A DNA stretch of 64,000 bases from NCBI RefSeq assembly GCF_003065485.1, contig NZ_CP026951.1:558001-622000 (forward strand), read 5' to 3'. Below are positions 38,285 to 47,123 of this stretch, piece by piece. Source of the stretch: Salinibacterium hongtaonis. Lineage in GTDB: Bacteria; Actinomycetota; Actinomycetes; Actinomycetales; Microbacteriaceae. A program made the position numbers and the translations under genes. The number at the start of each line of letters is the position of its first letter. The first letter of the stretch is position 1. The notes beneath the pieces were generated by a model, which did no database searches, had not been told where the DNA came from, and saw only the letters and a program-made list of their open reading frames with translations.

Positions 38285-39580
38285 CTAACTTAAGGGTTCT
38301 TGCTCAAGCGGCCGCTCGAACGCCTTGCGCCAGCTGAGTTTCTGCGACGCCTTAACGCAGCAGACCACAAAGGTGAGCCATCCGAACTCGATGAGGATGC
38401 TGCTTTCTGCCAATGATGCAACTAACAGTGCGGCGAGCACCACTGCGGGCCATGTGTAGACCACGCTGCGCTGTCGAGCAGCAAGCATCCAGGACCGCAC
38501 GAACGCAAGCCCGAGCACCCCAACGAAAGCCACCAAGCCAACAATGCCGAGTTGAAACCAGACGTCGAGGTAGGCGTTCACGGCAGAAGTCGATGGTCGT
38601 GCGATGCTCGTTGGAAAAAGTGTGAACGGCGCCAGATGGGGATTCCACTGGCCAATCCAGCCCCATCCCTCGACAGGGTGAAGCTGAATCAGATCGGAGA
38701 TCCTCTGCCATAGGTTGAGTCGATACTCGAGCTCACCCGTGCCGTTAAGCGCGCCAACGATGGGGCCGCGAAAGCTCCACGCGATTGCGGCGGCGGCGGC
38801 GGCCCCAGCCAAGATGGCGACCTGCCAGAACCTCCGCCGCACCGGTGCCAGCCGCCGCACACCATAAAGGATCGCGGTTGCAGAAACCGCGACAAGAGCT
38901 GTGCCCCACGCGATAGGCGATCCGGTGAGCGCGAGCGTGAGCGCAGCGCCCGCGATCGACGCGATAGCGGTGCCTCTGGTAACCGACTGTGTGCGCCATT
39001 CGACGACGAAACTGATGCCGCCGATCACAGCGAGAAGTCCGAGCTCGTTGCGGTTGCCGACAAGCCCGGATATTGGCCCCAACTCGCTGATATTGCCCGC
39101 AATAGACAGGAATGGGATGGGGGTGTCGATCAGGATGCCCGAGAACACTTCGATCACAAGCGACGCTGCGATGGTGAATCGTAAGACGTCGCCGTAGGCC
39201 CTAACGATTTGAATCGTGTCACGCACCAGCGCGACATAGAGCCCGAGAAAGGTGAAGCCAAGCATTGAGGCGAGCCCGCCCAGTGTCGCCCACTGATACT
39301 GACTCCAGAAGATTGAGATGCAGGCCCAGGCTAAGAAAACCATCAGAGAAATGGGCACGAGACCCGTGAACTCAATGGTGTTTCGGTGGGCCAGGAATGA
39401 CAAGGCGCAGAACACGATGAGCGTTGCAAAGCAAGCGATCAGTCCTGGCAGTCCAATCGTGCGGTTGAGTGCGAAGGCGAAAACGCCGGTGGAAATCGCC
39501 GTGATAGTCAGCGCAGAACTGAGCCGAGCGGAGCCAAAAAAAGCGGTCAGGCCGCCATATAGCCTCGCGTGTGAGTTCAT
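38285..39580 (-). CDS. O-antigen ligase/polymerase-like membrane protein (Wzy/WaaL family), copy 1
   Basis: A 431-residue membrane protein with about eleven hydrophobic segments. Between helices lies a large loop with LIQLHPVEGWGWIGQW and a following NAYLDVWFQLGIVGL, a pattern typical of the Wzy_C/WaaL family. Members polymerise lipid-linked repeats or ligate glycans outside the membrane. The ATG at 39580 lies 7 nt behind the -10 TAGTTT (39588-39593); the TTG at 39589 lies inside that box. It is a paralog of the next gene upstream and both point the same way. Confidence 0.8.
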   Translation of the reverse strand: MNSHARLYGGLTAFFGSARLSSALTITAISTGVFAFALNRTIGLPGLIACFATLIVFCALSFLAHRNTIEFTGLVPISLMVFLAWACISIFWSQYQWATLGGLASMLGFTFLGLYVALVRDTIQIVRAYGDVLRFTIAASLVIEVFSGILIDTPIPFLSIAGNISELGPISGLVGNRNELGLLAVIGGISFVVEWRTQSVTRGTAIASIAGAALTLALTGSPIAWGTALVAVSATAILYGVRRLAPVRRRFWQVAILAGAAAAAAIAWSFRGPIVGALNGTGELEYRLNLWQRISDLIQLHPVEGWGWIGQWNPHLAPFTLFPTSIARPSTSAVNAYLDVWFQLGIVGLVAFVGVLGLAFVRSWMLAARQRSVVYTWPAVVLAALLVASLAESSILIEFGWLTFVVCCVKASQKLSWRKAFERPLEQEPLS

Positions 39581-39593
39581 CGCAACCAAACTA
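39581..39593 (-). promoter_or_regulatory. -10 box of Wzy/WaaL-like copy 1 (leaderless start)
   Basis: Minus-strand TAGTTT (39588-39593) is followed by seven bases and ATG. The gene therefore seems to have its own start although the paralog upstream ends only 45 bp away. Confidence 0.5.
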
Positions 39594-39625
39594 CCGTCAC
39601 ACCGGCGTTCACCGCGCCTCGCGCG

Positions 39626-41011
39626 CTAACCGCGCTTCGCGAAGCGCGTGGCCCCCGCCAACGAAGCAACGCTATCGGCCGAGACTGGCAGCGCCCGTGT
39701 GCTGACCGCGATGTAGGCCAGCAGCAGCCATCCGTATTCAACGAGGATGCGGCTCTCTGCAACCGACTGCACGAGCAGAGCGGTCAGCAGCAGCAGGGGC
39801 AGCATCGAGAGTGCCCGCGTATAGCGGTGGGGTGCTCCGACTCCGTCGAGCGCGATGAACCATGCGCGGGTGAAGGTCGAGACGATGAGCGCCGCGAACA
39901 CAATGACGCCGATGATGCCGAGCTGGAGAGAGACGTCGAGCCACGCGTTGTGGGCGTGGAGTTGTTGTGTGCCGTTGCGGACGATTCGGATGGTGCTGTC
40001 GAACGGTTCGACCCACGGCACCCAGTAGCTGACCCAGCCCCAGCCGCCGACGGGTCGCTGGGCGGCGACATCGGCTACGGCCTGCCAAATGTCGAGCCGC
40101 CCCGTGAGATCACTGCTCTTGCCGAGCAGCGCGAGAATCGTGTCGCGAAAGGCGAGTCCCGCCGCGACAATGCCAGCCAGAACCGCGGCAGCGGCGACGT
40201 AGGCGATGGTGCGAGGGGCTCCGGGGGGGATGCGGTGCATCACAAGAACGAGTCCGGCCATGATCGCCACCGCGACGAGGGTGACAGCGATCGTGGCCGA
40301 TGCGGTTAGCAGCAGAACCACGAAGGAGACACCCACGCCGATGAGGGCGTTGATGATGTGCCGCCGGCGAGTGAGAGCATCGGCGTCCTGCGGGATGACG
40401 GGGTCGGGTTCATCGGTTCGAACGACGCAGAGGATCGTGAAGACGATGACGCCCAGCATCGCAATGAATCCGAGCGTGCTCGAGTTGCCGACGATGCCCT
40501 GGATGGGCCCGCCCTCAAAGAGTAGCGCGCGCGACCACTGGTACATGACGGGGACCTCGCCGAGCTCCCAGTCGGTCCAGAACGCAAACACGGGCTGGCG
40601 CACAAAGGCCGCGACAACGAGCTCGAACAGCAGCGAAAGGCCGAGAATATAGGCGATCGCCCGGGAGAGAGCACGTAGCAGACCGCGCCAGTCGAGCAGG
40701 AGCGCCATGGCGACGGCGACCGCGGTTGACGCCCACTGCGCTAGAGAGCCGAGGGCCGTCCAACTGGGGTAGGCCGACCACGCGATGGATGCCGTCGCCA
40801 GCACGAGGAACGCCAATAGCGGGTAGGGCAGGGTGTGCGGGCGAAGGTCGTGCCTGCGCGAAATCACCAGAGCTACCGAGAGCCCCACGATGAAAGCGGC
40901 GAGGATGCCCCAGCCCAGCCAGCTGATCGTGTTGCGCCAGGCATCGCCCGCGAGCGCGGTAAAGAACACGAGGGTCGCGAAGGCTGACAAAAACGCACGA
41001 CTGCGGAGCAT
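39626..41011 (-). CDS. O-antigen ligase/polymerase-like membrane protein (Wzy/WaaL family), copy 2
   Basis: A 461-residue membrane protein with about eleven hydrophobic segments. The diagnostic loop reads VAAQRPVGGWGWVSYWVPW, followed by HAHNAWLDVSLQLGIIGV with the histidine-containing HN motif of the family (the first copy has SAVNAYLDVWFQLG instead). It is in tandem with the paralog at 38285-39580. One may act as polymerase and the other as ligase (inference). The ATG at 41011 lies 7 nt behind TAAACT (41019-41024); a start at 41065 would place the promoter inside the gene. Confidence 0.82.
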   Translation of the reverse strand: MLRSRAFLSAFATLVFFTALAGDAWRNTISWLGWGILAAFIVGLSVALVISRRHDLRPHTLPYPLLAFLVLATASIAWSAYPSWTALGSLAQWASTAVAVAMALLLDWRGLLRALSRAIAYILGLSLLFELVVAAFVRQPVFAFWTDWELGEVPVMYQWSRALLFEGGPIQGIVGNSSTLGFIAMLGVIVFTILCVVRTDEPDPVIPQDADALTRRRHIINALIGVGVSFVVLLLTASATIAVTLVAVAIMAGLVLVMHRIPPGAPRTIAYVAAAAVLAGIVAAGLAFRDTILALLGKSSDLTGRLDIWQAVADVAAQRPVGGWGWVSYWVPWVEPFDSTIRIVRNGTQQLHAHNAWLDVSLQLGIIGVIVFAALIVSTFTRAWFIALDGVGAPHRYTRALSMLPLLLLTALLVQSVAESRILVEYGWLLLAYIAVSTRALPVSADSVASLAGATRFAKRG

Positions 41012-41024
41012 AGCCACGAGTTTA
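41012..41024 (-). promoter_or_regulatory. -10 box of Wzy/WaaL-like copy 2 (leaderless start)
   Basis: Minus-strand TAAACT (41019-41024), then seven bases, then ATG. An in-frame GTG one base after the box is too close to be used. Confidence 0.5.
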
Positions 41025-41073
41025 GGGCCGAGCGGGGCGGTGCGCAGAGCAGTCGGCGCTATCAACCGCGTGC

Positions 41074-42252
41074 CTAGACGAACGCGGCGGTGCCCGTGAT
41101 GGCTCGCCCCACAATCAGGGTGTTCATCTCCCTCGTTCCCTCATAGGAGTAGAGCGCCTCAGCATCCATAAAGAAGCGGATGACGTCGTATTCGGTGACG
41201 ATGCCGTTGCCGCCGAAGATCTCGCGGCACCACGCGACCGTCTCGCGCATCCGGCTAGTGGCAAACGCCTTGGCCAGGGCGGAGTGCTCGTCCTTCTGCG
41301 TGCCGTCATCTTGCATGTCCGAAACGCGCATGCAGAGGGCGAGGGAGGCGGTGATGTTGCCGAGACTCTTCGCGAGCAGATCTTGCACGAGTTGGTGGCT
41401 GCCGATGGTCTTGCCGAACTGCACGCGCTCGCCGGCGTAGGCGACGGCGGCTTCGTAGGCTCCGATCGAGGTGCCGACGGCGCCCCACGCCACATCGGCG
41501 CGAGTAGCGCGCAGCACACGGGCCGTGTCACGGAAGGAGTTGGCGTTCTCAAGCTTGAGCGAGTGGGGGATGCGCACATCCTCGAGCACGATGTCGGCGT
41601 TCTGCACGATGCGCAGGCTCTGCTTGTTCTCAATCTTGGTGGCGCTGTATCCCGGCGTGGACGTCGGCACGATGAAGCCCTTGACCTGGTTGTCGTCGAC
41701 ATCCTTGGCCCAGATGATCGTGACATCGCTGAATGTTGCGTTGCCGATCCAGCGCTTCTCGCCGTTGATAACCCAGGTGCCGCCGTCGCGTCGCGCCGTC
41801 GTGCGAAGGCCCTGGGCGCTGTCGCTTCCGCTGAGGGGCTCCGTGAGGCCGAACGCTCCGACGACATTGCCAGCCGCCATCTTCGGCAGCCACTCCGCCC
41901 GCTGCTCCGCGCTTCCGCAGGCGGCAATCGCTCCCATCGCAAGACCGTTGTGCACGCCGAGGTAGGTGGCGACACTCGCGTCGACGCGAGCAAGCTCGAC
42001 GGCGACCCAGCCGCGGAAGGCCGCAGAGTTCTCGAACGGACGCGTCTCTTCCCATGCCAATCCGGCCGCTCCGATGTCGGCGATGCCCTTGATGAGCTGA
42101 CGGGGGAACTCGGCACGGTTCCAGTGGTCGTTCACGATGGGCTTGATGTCGGTGTCGAGCCAGGTGCGTAGGCGGGCGAGAAAGTCGCGTTCCTGCTCGG
42201 TGAGCGTGGTTTCAAACCCGTAGAAATCTGAGGCGAGAGGGGTGAAGGACAT
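41074..42252 (-). CDS. Acyl-CoA dehydrogenase (glutaryl-CoA dehydrogenase-like)
   Basis: A 392-residue flavoprotein of the acyl-CoA dehydrogenase family. Visible: GAFGLTEPLSGSD and WVINGEKRWIGNATFSD (FAD/substrate region), ERVQFGKTIGSHQLVQDLLA, IFGGNGIVTEYDVIRFFMD, and ALYSYEGTREMNTLIVGRAITG, where the EGT glutamate is the expected catalytic base. The overall form is like glutaryl-CoA dehydrogenases and related catabolic enzymes; the true substrate cannot be read. The ATG at 42252 has AGGAG upstream and a -10 (TAGGCT on the minus strand, 42314-42319). It stands outside the polysaccharide theme, marking the end of that locus. Confidence 0.92.
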   Translation of the reverse strand: MSFTPLASDFYGFETTLTEQERDFLARLRTWLDTDIKPIVNDHWNRAEFPRQLIKGIADIGAAGLAWEETRPFENSAAFRGWVAVELARVDASVATYLGVHNGLAMGAIAACGSAEQRAEWLPKMAAGNVVGAFGLTEPLSGSDSAQGLRTTARRDGGTWVINGEKRWIGNATFSDVTIIWAKDVDDNQVKGFIVPTSTPGYSATKIENKQSLRIVQNADIVLEDVRIPHSLKLENANSFRDTARVLRATRADVAWGAVGTSIGAYEAAVAYAGERVQFGKTIGSHQLVQDLLAKSLGNITASLALCMRVSDMQDDGTQKDEHSALAKAFATSRMRETVAWCREIFGGNGIVTEYDVIRFFMDAEALYSYEGTREMNTLIVGRAITGTAAFV

Positions 42253-42432
42253 GGCAAACTCCTGGTGGTGGCGACACCGGCGGCATTCGGGGGGTGAGCC
42301 GCAGGCGCTCTCGAGCCTAAGAGGGTCGCCGCGGTGCCTCAAAGCGCTTGGTACTTTGGTCTAAGCGGTTGTCGGCGGCCTCGGAAAAAGCTTGTAGTCA
42401 GCCGCCAACCTATTCGAGCCACGAGAAGAGAC

Positions 42433-43590
42433 ATGAGGGTCCCGTTGCTGCTGCCCATTACCAATGAACCTCGGCCGTACGCCTGGGGGTCTCGCAGCGC
42501 GATCGCTCAGCTGCGGGGGGTGGCGCCCTCGGCTGAGCCCCAGGCCGAGCTGTGGCTCGGCACGCACCCGGGGTCGCCCGCCCGGCTTGTCGATGCTCCT
42601 GTCGAGGGGGTCGCAACGCTTGCCGATTGGGTTGAGCGAGAGCAGCCCTCGGGCAGCACCGGCCTGCCGTATCTGCTCAAGCTTCTGGCGGCGGATGCTC
42701 CGCTGTCGCTCCAGGCGCACCCCACAACCGAACAGGCGTCCGAGGGCTTCGAGCGCGAGAACGCCGCGGGGATCCCTCTCGACGCGCCGGAGCGCAATTA
42801 TCGAGACCCCTTTGCTAAGCCTGAGGTGATTCTGGCGCTCAGCGACACCTTCGATGCGCTCTGCGGATTCCGCGATGCAGCGGACGCGGAGGCGGCCATT
42901 GCGGCTCTCGCAGGATCAGATCCCGTCATTGCGCAGTTCGCAGCCCGCGTCGGCCGGGAGCGGACGGCATCAATCGTGGAGTGGCTGATCACTCGAGGCC
43001 CCGGGGTCGACGACCTCGTCGAGCGAGTGACCCGCGCGGCCGAATCAGCTGACGGCATCGACGCCGATACCGTGCGCCTTCTCGCCGCTCACCACCCGGG
43101 GGATCCCGGCATCGTCACGGCGCTGCTGCTCAACCGTGTCACGCTCTCGCGCGGCGAGGCGCTCTTTTTGCCCGCGGGCAACATCCACGCCTATTTGCGC
43201 GGGTTCGGGGTCGAACTCATGACCGCATCCGACAATGTGTTGCGCGGCGGTCTTACTCTCAAACACGTCGACCCGCGGGAGCTGCTGTCAGTTCTGCGTT
43301 TCGACGCCGTTGAGGTCCCGCGCATCCAGCCGCGCGAGGCGACGCACGGTGTGCGGGTCTTTAGGCCAGAGGGCGTTGGCTTCGAGCTGAGCCAGGTGAG
43401 CCCCGCGTCGGAGACTGCGATCGTGCCTCAGTCGATCGTTCTCTGCACTGCGGGGCGCGCGACGGTGGTCTCCGATGATCAGTTGGTGGTGCTGGCGCCG
43501 GGTGAGGCGCTCTATGTCACGGCGGACGACTCAGGCGCGCGGGTCGAGACGGATGCTGCGGGCGAGGCTTTCATAGCGTCTCCGGCCTAG
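42433..43590 (+). CDS. manA: Mannose-6-phosphate isomerase, class I
   Basis: A 385-residue type I zinc phosphomannose isomerase. It interconverts fructose-6-phosphate and mannose-6-phosphate, opening the GDP-mannose branch used by both gmd products. Motifs: PYAWGSRSAIAQL, AELWLGTHPGSP, SLQAHPTTEQA (zinc ligands), KPEVILALSDTFDALCGF, and GNIHAYLRGFGVELM followed by SDNVLRGGLT. The ATG at 42433 has GAGAAGAG upstream. The 180-bp gap to the divergent dehydrogenase holds their promoters and nothing else recognised. Confidence 0.95.
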   Translation: MRVPLLLPITNEPRPYAWGSRSAIAQLRGVAPSAEPQAELWLGTHPGSPARLVDAPVEGVATLADWVEREQPSGSTGLPYLLKLLAADAPLSLQAHPTTEQASEGFERENAAGIPLDAPERNYRDPFAKPEVILALSDTFDALCGFRDAADAEAAIAALAGSDPVIAQFAARVGRERTASIVEWLITRGPGVDDLVERVTRAAESADGIDADTVRLLAAHHPGDPGIVTALLLNRVTLSRGEALFLPAGNIHAYLRGFGVELMTASDNVLRGGLTLKHVDPRELLSVLRFDAVEVPRIQPREATHGVRVFRPEGVGFELSQVSPASETAIVPQSIVLCTAGRATVVSDDQLVVLAPGEALYVTADDSGARVETDAAGEAFIASPA

Positions 43591-43737
43591 AACGCCAGCT
43601 TCTGCTGCGCACGGATGAGACACGCCCGACCCCAGTTCGGGAGCATGCGGTGAGCCAGAGGGTAGACACGCCGGGCGACACGCCGCTGTTTACGGGGTGA
43701 AGCCTCGATTGCCACCTGAACGTTTACGATTTGCGAC

Positions 43738-43766
43738 TTGACTCTGGGGAACTACACGGGTGTAAT
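43738..43766 (+). promoter_or_regulatory. whiB promoter
   Basis: TTGACT (43738-43743), 17 bp, TGTAAT (43761-43766): a well-spaced housekeeping-type promoter. The spacer end carries ACAC-GG-GTGT (43754-43763), a short inverted repeat touching the -10. The remaining 230-bp gap after manA shows nothing else I recognise. Confidence 0.6.
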
Positions 43767-43820
43767 TATCAAAGCGCGTTAGTAATTCGCGTAATGCACA
43801 AGGGCCGAGGGGAGAGTGAC

Positions 43821-44144
43821 ATGGCACCTGATTTGCAGCGACGAGGAGTCCCGGACGACTGGTTCGCAGACCCCGTCTCTCTCGGAGTTCCCGGTGTCCG
43901 GCGCCCCGTCAGCGATGACGACAATGCGCTCTCCTGGCAGGCCGACTCCCTCTGTGCTCAGACCGACCCCGAGGCATTCTTCCCCGAAAAGGGCGGATCA
44001 ACGCGCGACGCCAAGAAGATCTGCGGCTCCTGCGAGGTTCGCAACGAGTGCCTCGAATACGCGCTTCAGAACGATGAGCGATTCGGCATCTGGGGCGGCC
44101 TCTCGGAGCGAGAGCGCCGCAAGCTGCGCAAGCGCGCCGTCTAG
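43821..44144 (+). CDS. WhiB-family iron-sulfur transcription regulator, WhiB2/WhmD-like
   Basis: A 107-residue regulator with the four cysteines that hold the [4Fe-4S] cluster (Cys45, Cys68, Cys71, Cys77), the FFPEKGG segment, the GIWGG turn, and a basic C-terminal ERERRKLRKR for DNA contact. The length and the manA/manB/DUF3499 surroundings fit WhiB2 (WhmD), which governs division and septation genes in mycobacteria. GGGGAGAG lies upstream of the ATG; the longer frame to 43731 would include the promoter and is rejected. Confidence 0.9.
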   Translation: MAPDLQRRGVPDDWFADPVSLGVPGVRRPVSDDDNALSWQADSLCAQTDPEAFFPEKGGSTRDAKKICGSCEVRNECLEYALQNDERFGIWGGLSERERRKLRKRAV

Positions 44145-44232
44145 CAAAGGCTCCTGCGCCACGATCCTCGTCTCGCGCATCGGCATCCGACGGCTGCCGC
44201 GTGTCTACAACCGTGAGCGACAGCCCAGCGCA

Positions 44233-44246
44233 TAGTGTCGATTCAT
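44233..44246 (+). promoter_or_regulatory. Possible -10 box before the large glycosyltransferase gene
   Basis: TAGTGT (44233-44238) with 8 bases to the ATG at 44247. It favours this ATG over the in-frame GTG at 44235, which overlaps the box. Confidence 0.35.
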
Positions 44247-47123
44247 ATGCGCCAGAGAGTGACCGTCGTGCTCATCGCCCGCAATGGGGGCGAGTATCTC
44301 GAGCGAACGCTGTCGGCGCTCGCCTCTCAGACGCGCTCGGTCGATGCGCTTATCGCGGTGGACGCGGGGTCTCAGGATGCATCGGCGCAGATGCTGGCCG
44401 CAGCCGCCCCTACTGCAATCGTCACTGTGCCCCCTCGGGTTGCGCCCACCTTTGGCGGTGCAGCTCGCCACGTCATCGCAGGGCTTGACGCCGGAGACCC
44501 TGAATCCGAGTGGCTCTGGCTTCTCGCCCACGACAACGCACCAGAGCCCCATGCCCTGGCATCGCTGCTCGCTGCGGTCGAGGTAGCGCCGTCGGTTGCC
44601 GTCGCTGGCCCCAAGCTCATGAGCTTCGACCGACCCGACGTCATCGCGGAGTTCGGCCGCTCGATGACACGCCTCGGAGCATCCGTCGCCATGGTCGAGG
44701 GTGAACTCGACCAGGCCCAGCACGACGTCACGGAAGACGTGCTCGGCGTCGCGGCACACGGCATGCTCATCCGCCGCTCTGTGTGGGATGACCTGGGCGG
44801 GTTTGACCCGGGCCTGCCGACCATTGACGCAGGCCTCGACCTGAGTGTGCGCGCTCGTCTCGCGGGGCACCGCGTCATCGGCGTTCCCAATGCCCGCGTG
44901 CTTTCGGCCGGTGGCCCAGAACTCTTTGACCGACCAACAGCGAGCCCGTCGCGGCACGCCCGCATCGCTCGAGCCGCTCAGCTTCATCGGCGGCTCGTCT
45001 ACGCGCCTGCCCTTGCCGTTCCGATTCACTGGGTTTCGCTCGTTCCCCTGGCGATCCTTCGAAGCCTGCTCCACTTGCTGGGAAAGCATCCGTCGTTTAT
45101 TCCGGGAGAGTTCGCTGCTGCGTTCGCAGCGGCATTCGACGGAACAGTGTTCGGTGCGCGACGCAGGATCGCTCGTTCGCGAAAGCTCGGCTGGGGCGCG
45201 ATCGCGCCGTTGCGAACCTCGACTGCCACGATGCGCGAGAGGCGGGCACAGCAACGCGAGGCGGAGGCCAGCGGCGGTTCTTTCGCTGAGCCGAAGATCG
45301 GGTACCTCGGCGGCGGGGGACTCTGGCTTGCGGCGTTCGCGGCAATCGTTGGCATTGTAGTTTTCGGTCCGCTCTTAGGGTCCAATAGCGTCGTGGGCGG
45401 AGGCCTTCTGCCGCTCAGCGCGACGTTCGCTGAGCTGTGGAGCACCGTCGGCTACGGGTGGCGCGAGATTGGCACGGGGTTCGTCGGGCCCGCCGACCCC
45501 TTCGCCGCGGTGCTCGCCGTTCTCGGTTCGCTCACGTTCTGGAACCCATCCCTCGCCGTCGTGGTGCTGTTCTTCGCCGCCCTTCCCCTGGCCACAGCCG
45601 GTGCCTGGTTCGCAGCCCGCGCGATCACGCGAACCCCGTGGATTCCTCTCGTCGCCGGCATTCTGTGGGCAGCATCCCCACCTCTGATCTCCGCCCTCAT
45701 GTCGGGCAGGCTCGGTGCGGTAATCGCCCATCTCGCTTTGCCATGGCTCGTGCTGCTACTGCTCAAGGCACCTAAGAGCGTGGCGTCGGCTGCGGGGGCG
45801 AGTCTTCTCTTTGCCGTCGTCTGCGCATCCGCGCCCTCTCTCGCCCCTGCGCTGATCATCGGCTGGGTTGCCTGGATGATCGCCCGCCCCCGCGGGGTCG
45901 CCAGGCTCATTGCTATTCCTCTTCTTGCGGTGGCGATGTTCGCCCCGCTCGTGCTCGAGCAGATTCGCAGGGCGATCCCGCTTGCGCTCTTTGCCGACCC
46001 GGGAGCCCCCGTGGGGTCTGTTGGGGCGACAGGCTGGGATCTGGCCCTCATGAGCGCGACGCACGGGCTCAACGGCTGGGTGCCGGTGGCCGAGGCCCTC
46101 GGTCTTCCGGCGGGGTCTGCCTATTTCGTGGTCGCGATTCTGCTTGCTCCGCTCGGTCTTCTTGCCCTGCTGAGCCTCGCGGTACCGGGCTCGGGTCGTG
46201 TGATTCCGGCCCTTGCCCTTGCGTTTCTGGGCTTTGCCACAGCGGTTGCATCAGCACATCTGCTCGTAACGGCGTTCGGGTCTGTCGCGGTTCCTGTGTG
46301 GCCCGGCGCCGGGCTGAGTCTGTTCTGGATGGGTCTGGTCGGGGCGGCGATTGTCTCGCTGGAGGCGATCGGTGCTGCGGATCGGGAGGGCCGGGTGGCC
46401 GCCTTCGCCGCCGTGGTCGCGCCCATTACGGCGGTTGCGCTCTGCGTGCCCCTGATGGCCGGGCTACTCGCGGGCGAATCGCCGGTTGCCGCGTCGTCTG
46501 GTCGACTGGTTCCCGCCGTGGTTGATGCCGAGGCTCGCACAATGCCCGACGTGGGCACTCTCGTGCTCACCCCGACGGGCGACGGCGCGCTCGTTGCCGA
46601 CCTTCAGCGGGGCAGTGGGGCAACGCTCGACGACCAATCAACCCTCGCGGCAACCGATCCAGCGATCGACGCGCGCGAGGAGGCTCTCGCCAGGTTGGCG
46701 GGCAACCTTGCCTCGCGCGGTAGCTACGACCCGGCCGATGACCTGTCAACTCTGTCGGTGCAGTTCGTGGTGCTCGCCGACTTCGAGCCCCTCGAGGCCG
46801 GTGACACGACCCGGGCAGAACGCAGCGCCGAGGCCGTGCGAACTCGCACGGTCGACTCGCTCGATGCCAATGCCCGGGTGATCCCGGTCGGCAGCACGAG
46901 CTTTGGCCTGCTGTGGAGAATCACGGATGCTCCCGTCGCAGAATCGATTGAGGGGCCGTCGAACGTTGGCACCCTTGAGGGGCGCGTCGTTCTCGCAGTG
47001 CAAGCGGCGATTCTGCTCCTCACCGTGCTGCTGGCGGTTCCGACGCATCGTCGCCGTCGCCACGTCCGCGAGACGATGAGCGACTCCAGAGCGACCACCT
47101 TCGACGAGGAGACCGATGACTGA
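44247..47123 (+). CDS. Large family 2 glycosyltransferase with polytopic membrane domain
   Basis: A 958-residue protein. Residues about 1-260 form a GT-A domain: VTVVLIARNGGEYLERTL, VDAGSQDAS, LLAHDNAPEPHAL and GMLIRRSVWDDLGGFD. After a basic stretch, residues about 345-770 contain roughly 12 membrane segments, and the last 150 residues are mainly extracytoplasmic with a final helix and basic tail. Such proteins are regularly found next to whiB, DUF5719 and manB genes in actinobacteria and are presumed to build a wall or membrane glycan. Its stop overlaps the DUF5719 start by 8 bp. Exact reaction unknown. Confidence 0.85.
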   Translation: MRQRVTVVLIARNGGEYLERTLSALASQTRSVDALIAVDAGSQDASAQMLAAAAPTAIVTVPPRVAPTFGGAARHVIAGLDAGDPESEWLWLLAHDNAPEPHALASLLAAVEVAPSVAVAGPKLMSFDRPDVIAEFGRSMTRLGASVAMVEGELDQAQHDVTEDVLGVAAHGMLIRRSVWDDLGGFDPGLPTIDAGLDLSVRARLAGHRVIGVPNARVLSAGGPELFDRPTASPSRHARIARAAQLHRRLVYAPALAVPIHWVSLVPLAILRSLLHLLGKHPSFIPGEFAAAFAAAFDGTVFGARRRIARSRKLGWGAIAPLRTSTATMRERRAQQREAEASGGSFAEPKIGYLGGGGLWLAAFAAIVGIVVFGPLLGSNSVVGGGLLPLSATFAELWSTVGYGWREIGTGFVGPADPFAAVLAVLGSLTFWNPSLAVVVLFFAALPLATAGAWFAARAITRTPWIPLVAGILWAASPPLISALMSGRLGAVIAHLALPWLVLLLLKAPKSVASAAGASLLFAVVCASAPSLAPALIIGWVAWMIARPRGVARLIAIPLLAVAMFAPLVLEQIRRAIPLALFADPGAPVGSVGATGWDLALMSATHGLNGWVPVAEALGLPAGSAYFVVAILLAPLGLLALLSLAVPGSGRVIPALALAFLGFATAVASAHLLVTAFGSVAVPVWPGAGLSLFWMGLVGAAIVSLEAIGAADREGRVAAFAAVVAPITAVALCVPLMAGLLAGESPVAASSGRLVPAVVDAEARTMPDVGTLVLTPTGDGALVADLQRGSGATLDDQSTLAATDPAIDAREEALARLAGNLASRGSYDPADDLSTLSVQFVVLADFEPLEAGDTTRAERSAEAVRTRTVDSLDANARVIPVGSTSFGLLWRITDAPVAESIEGPSNVGTLEGRVVLAVQAAILLLTVLLAVPTHRRRRHVRETMSDSRATTFDEETDD

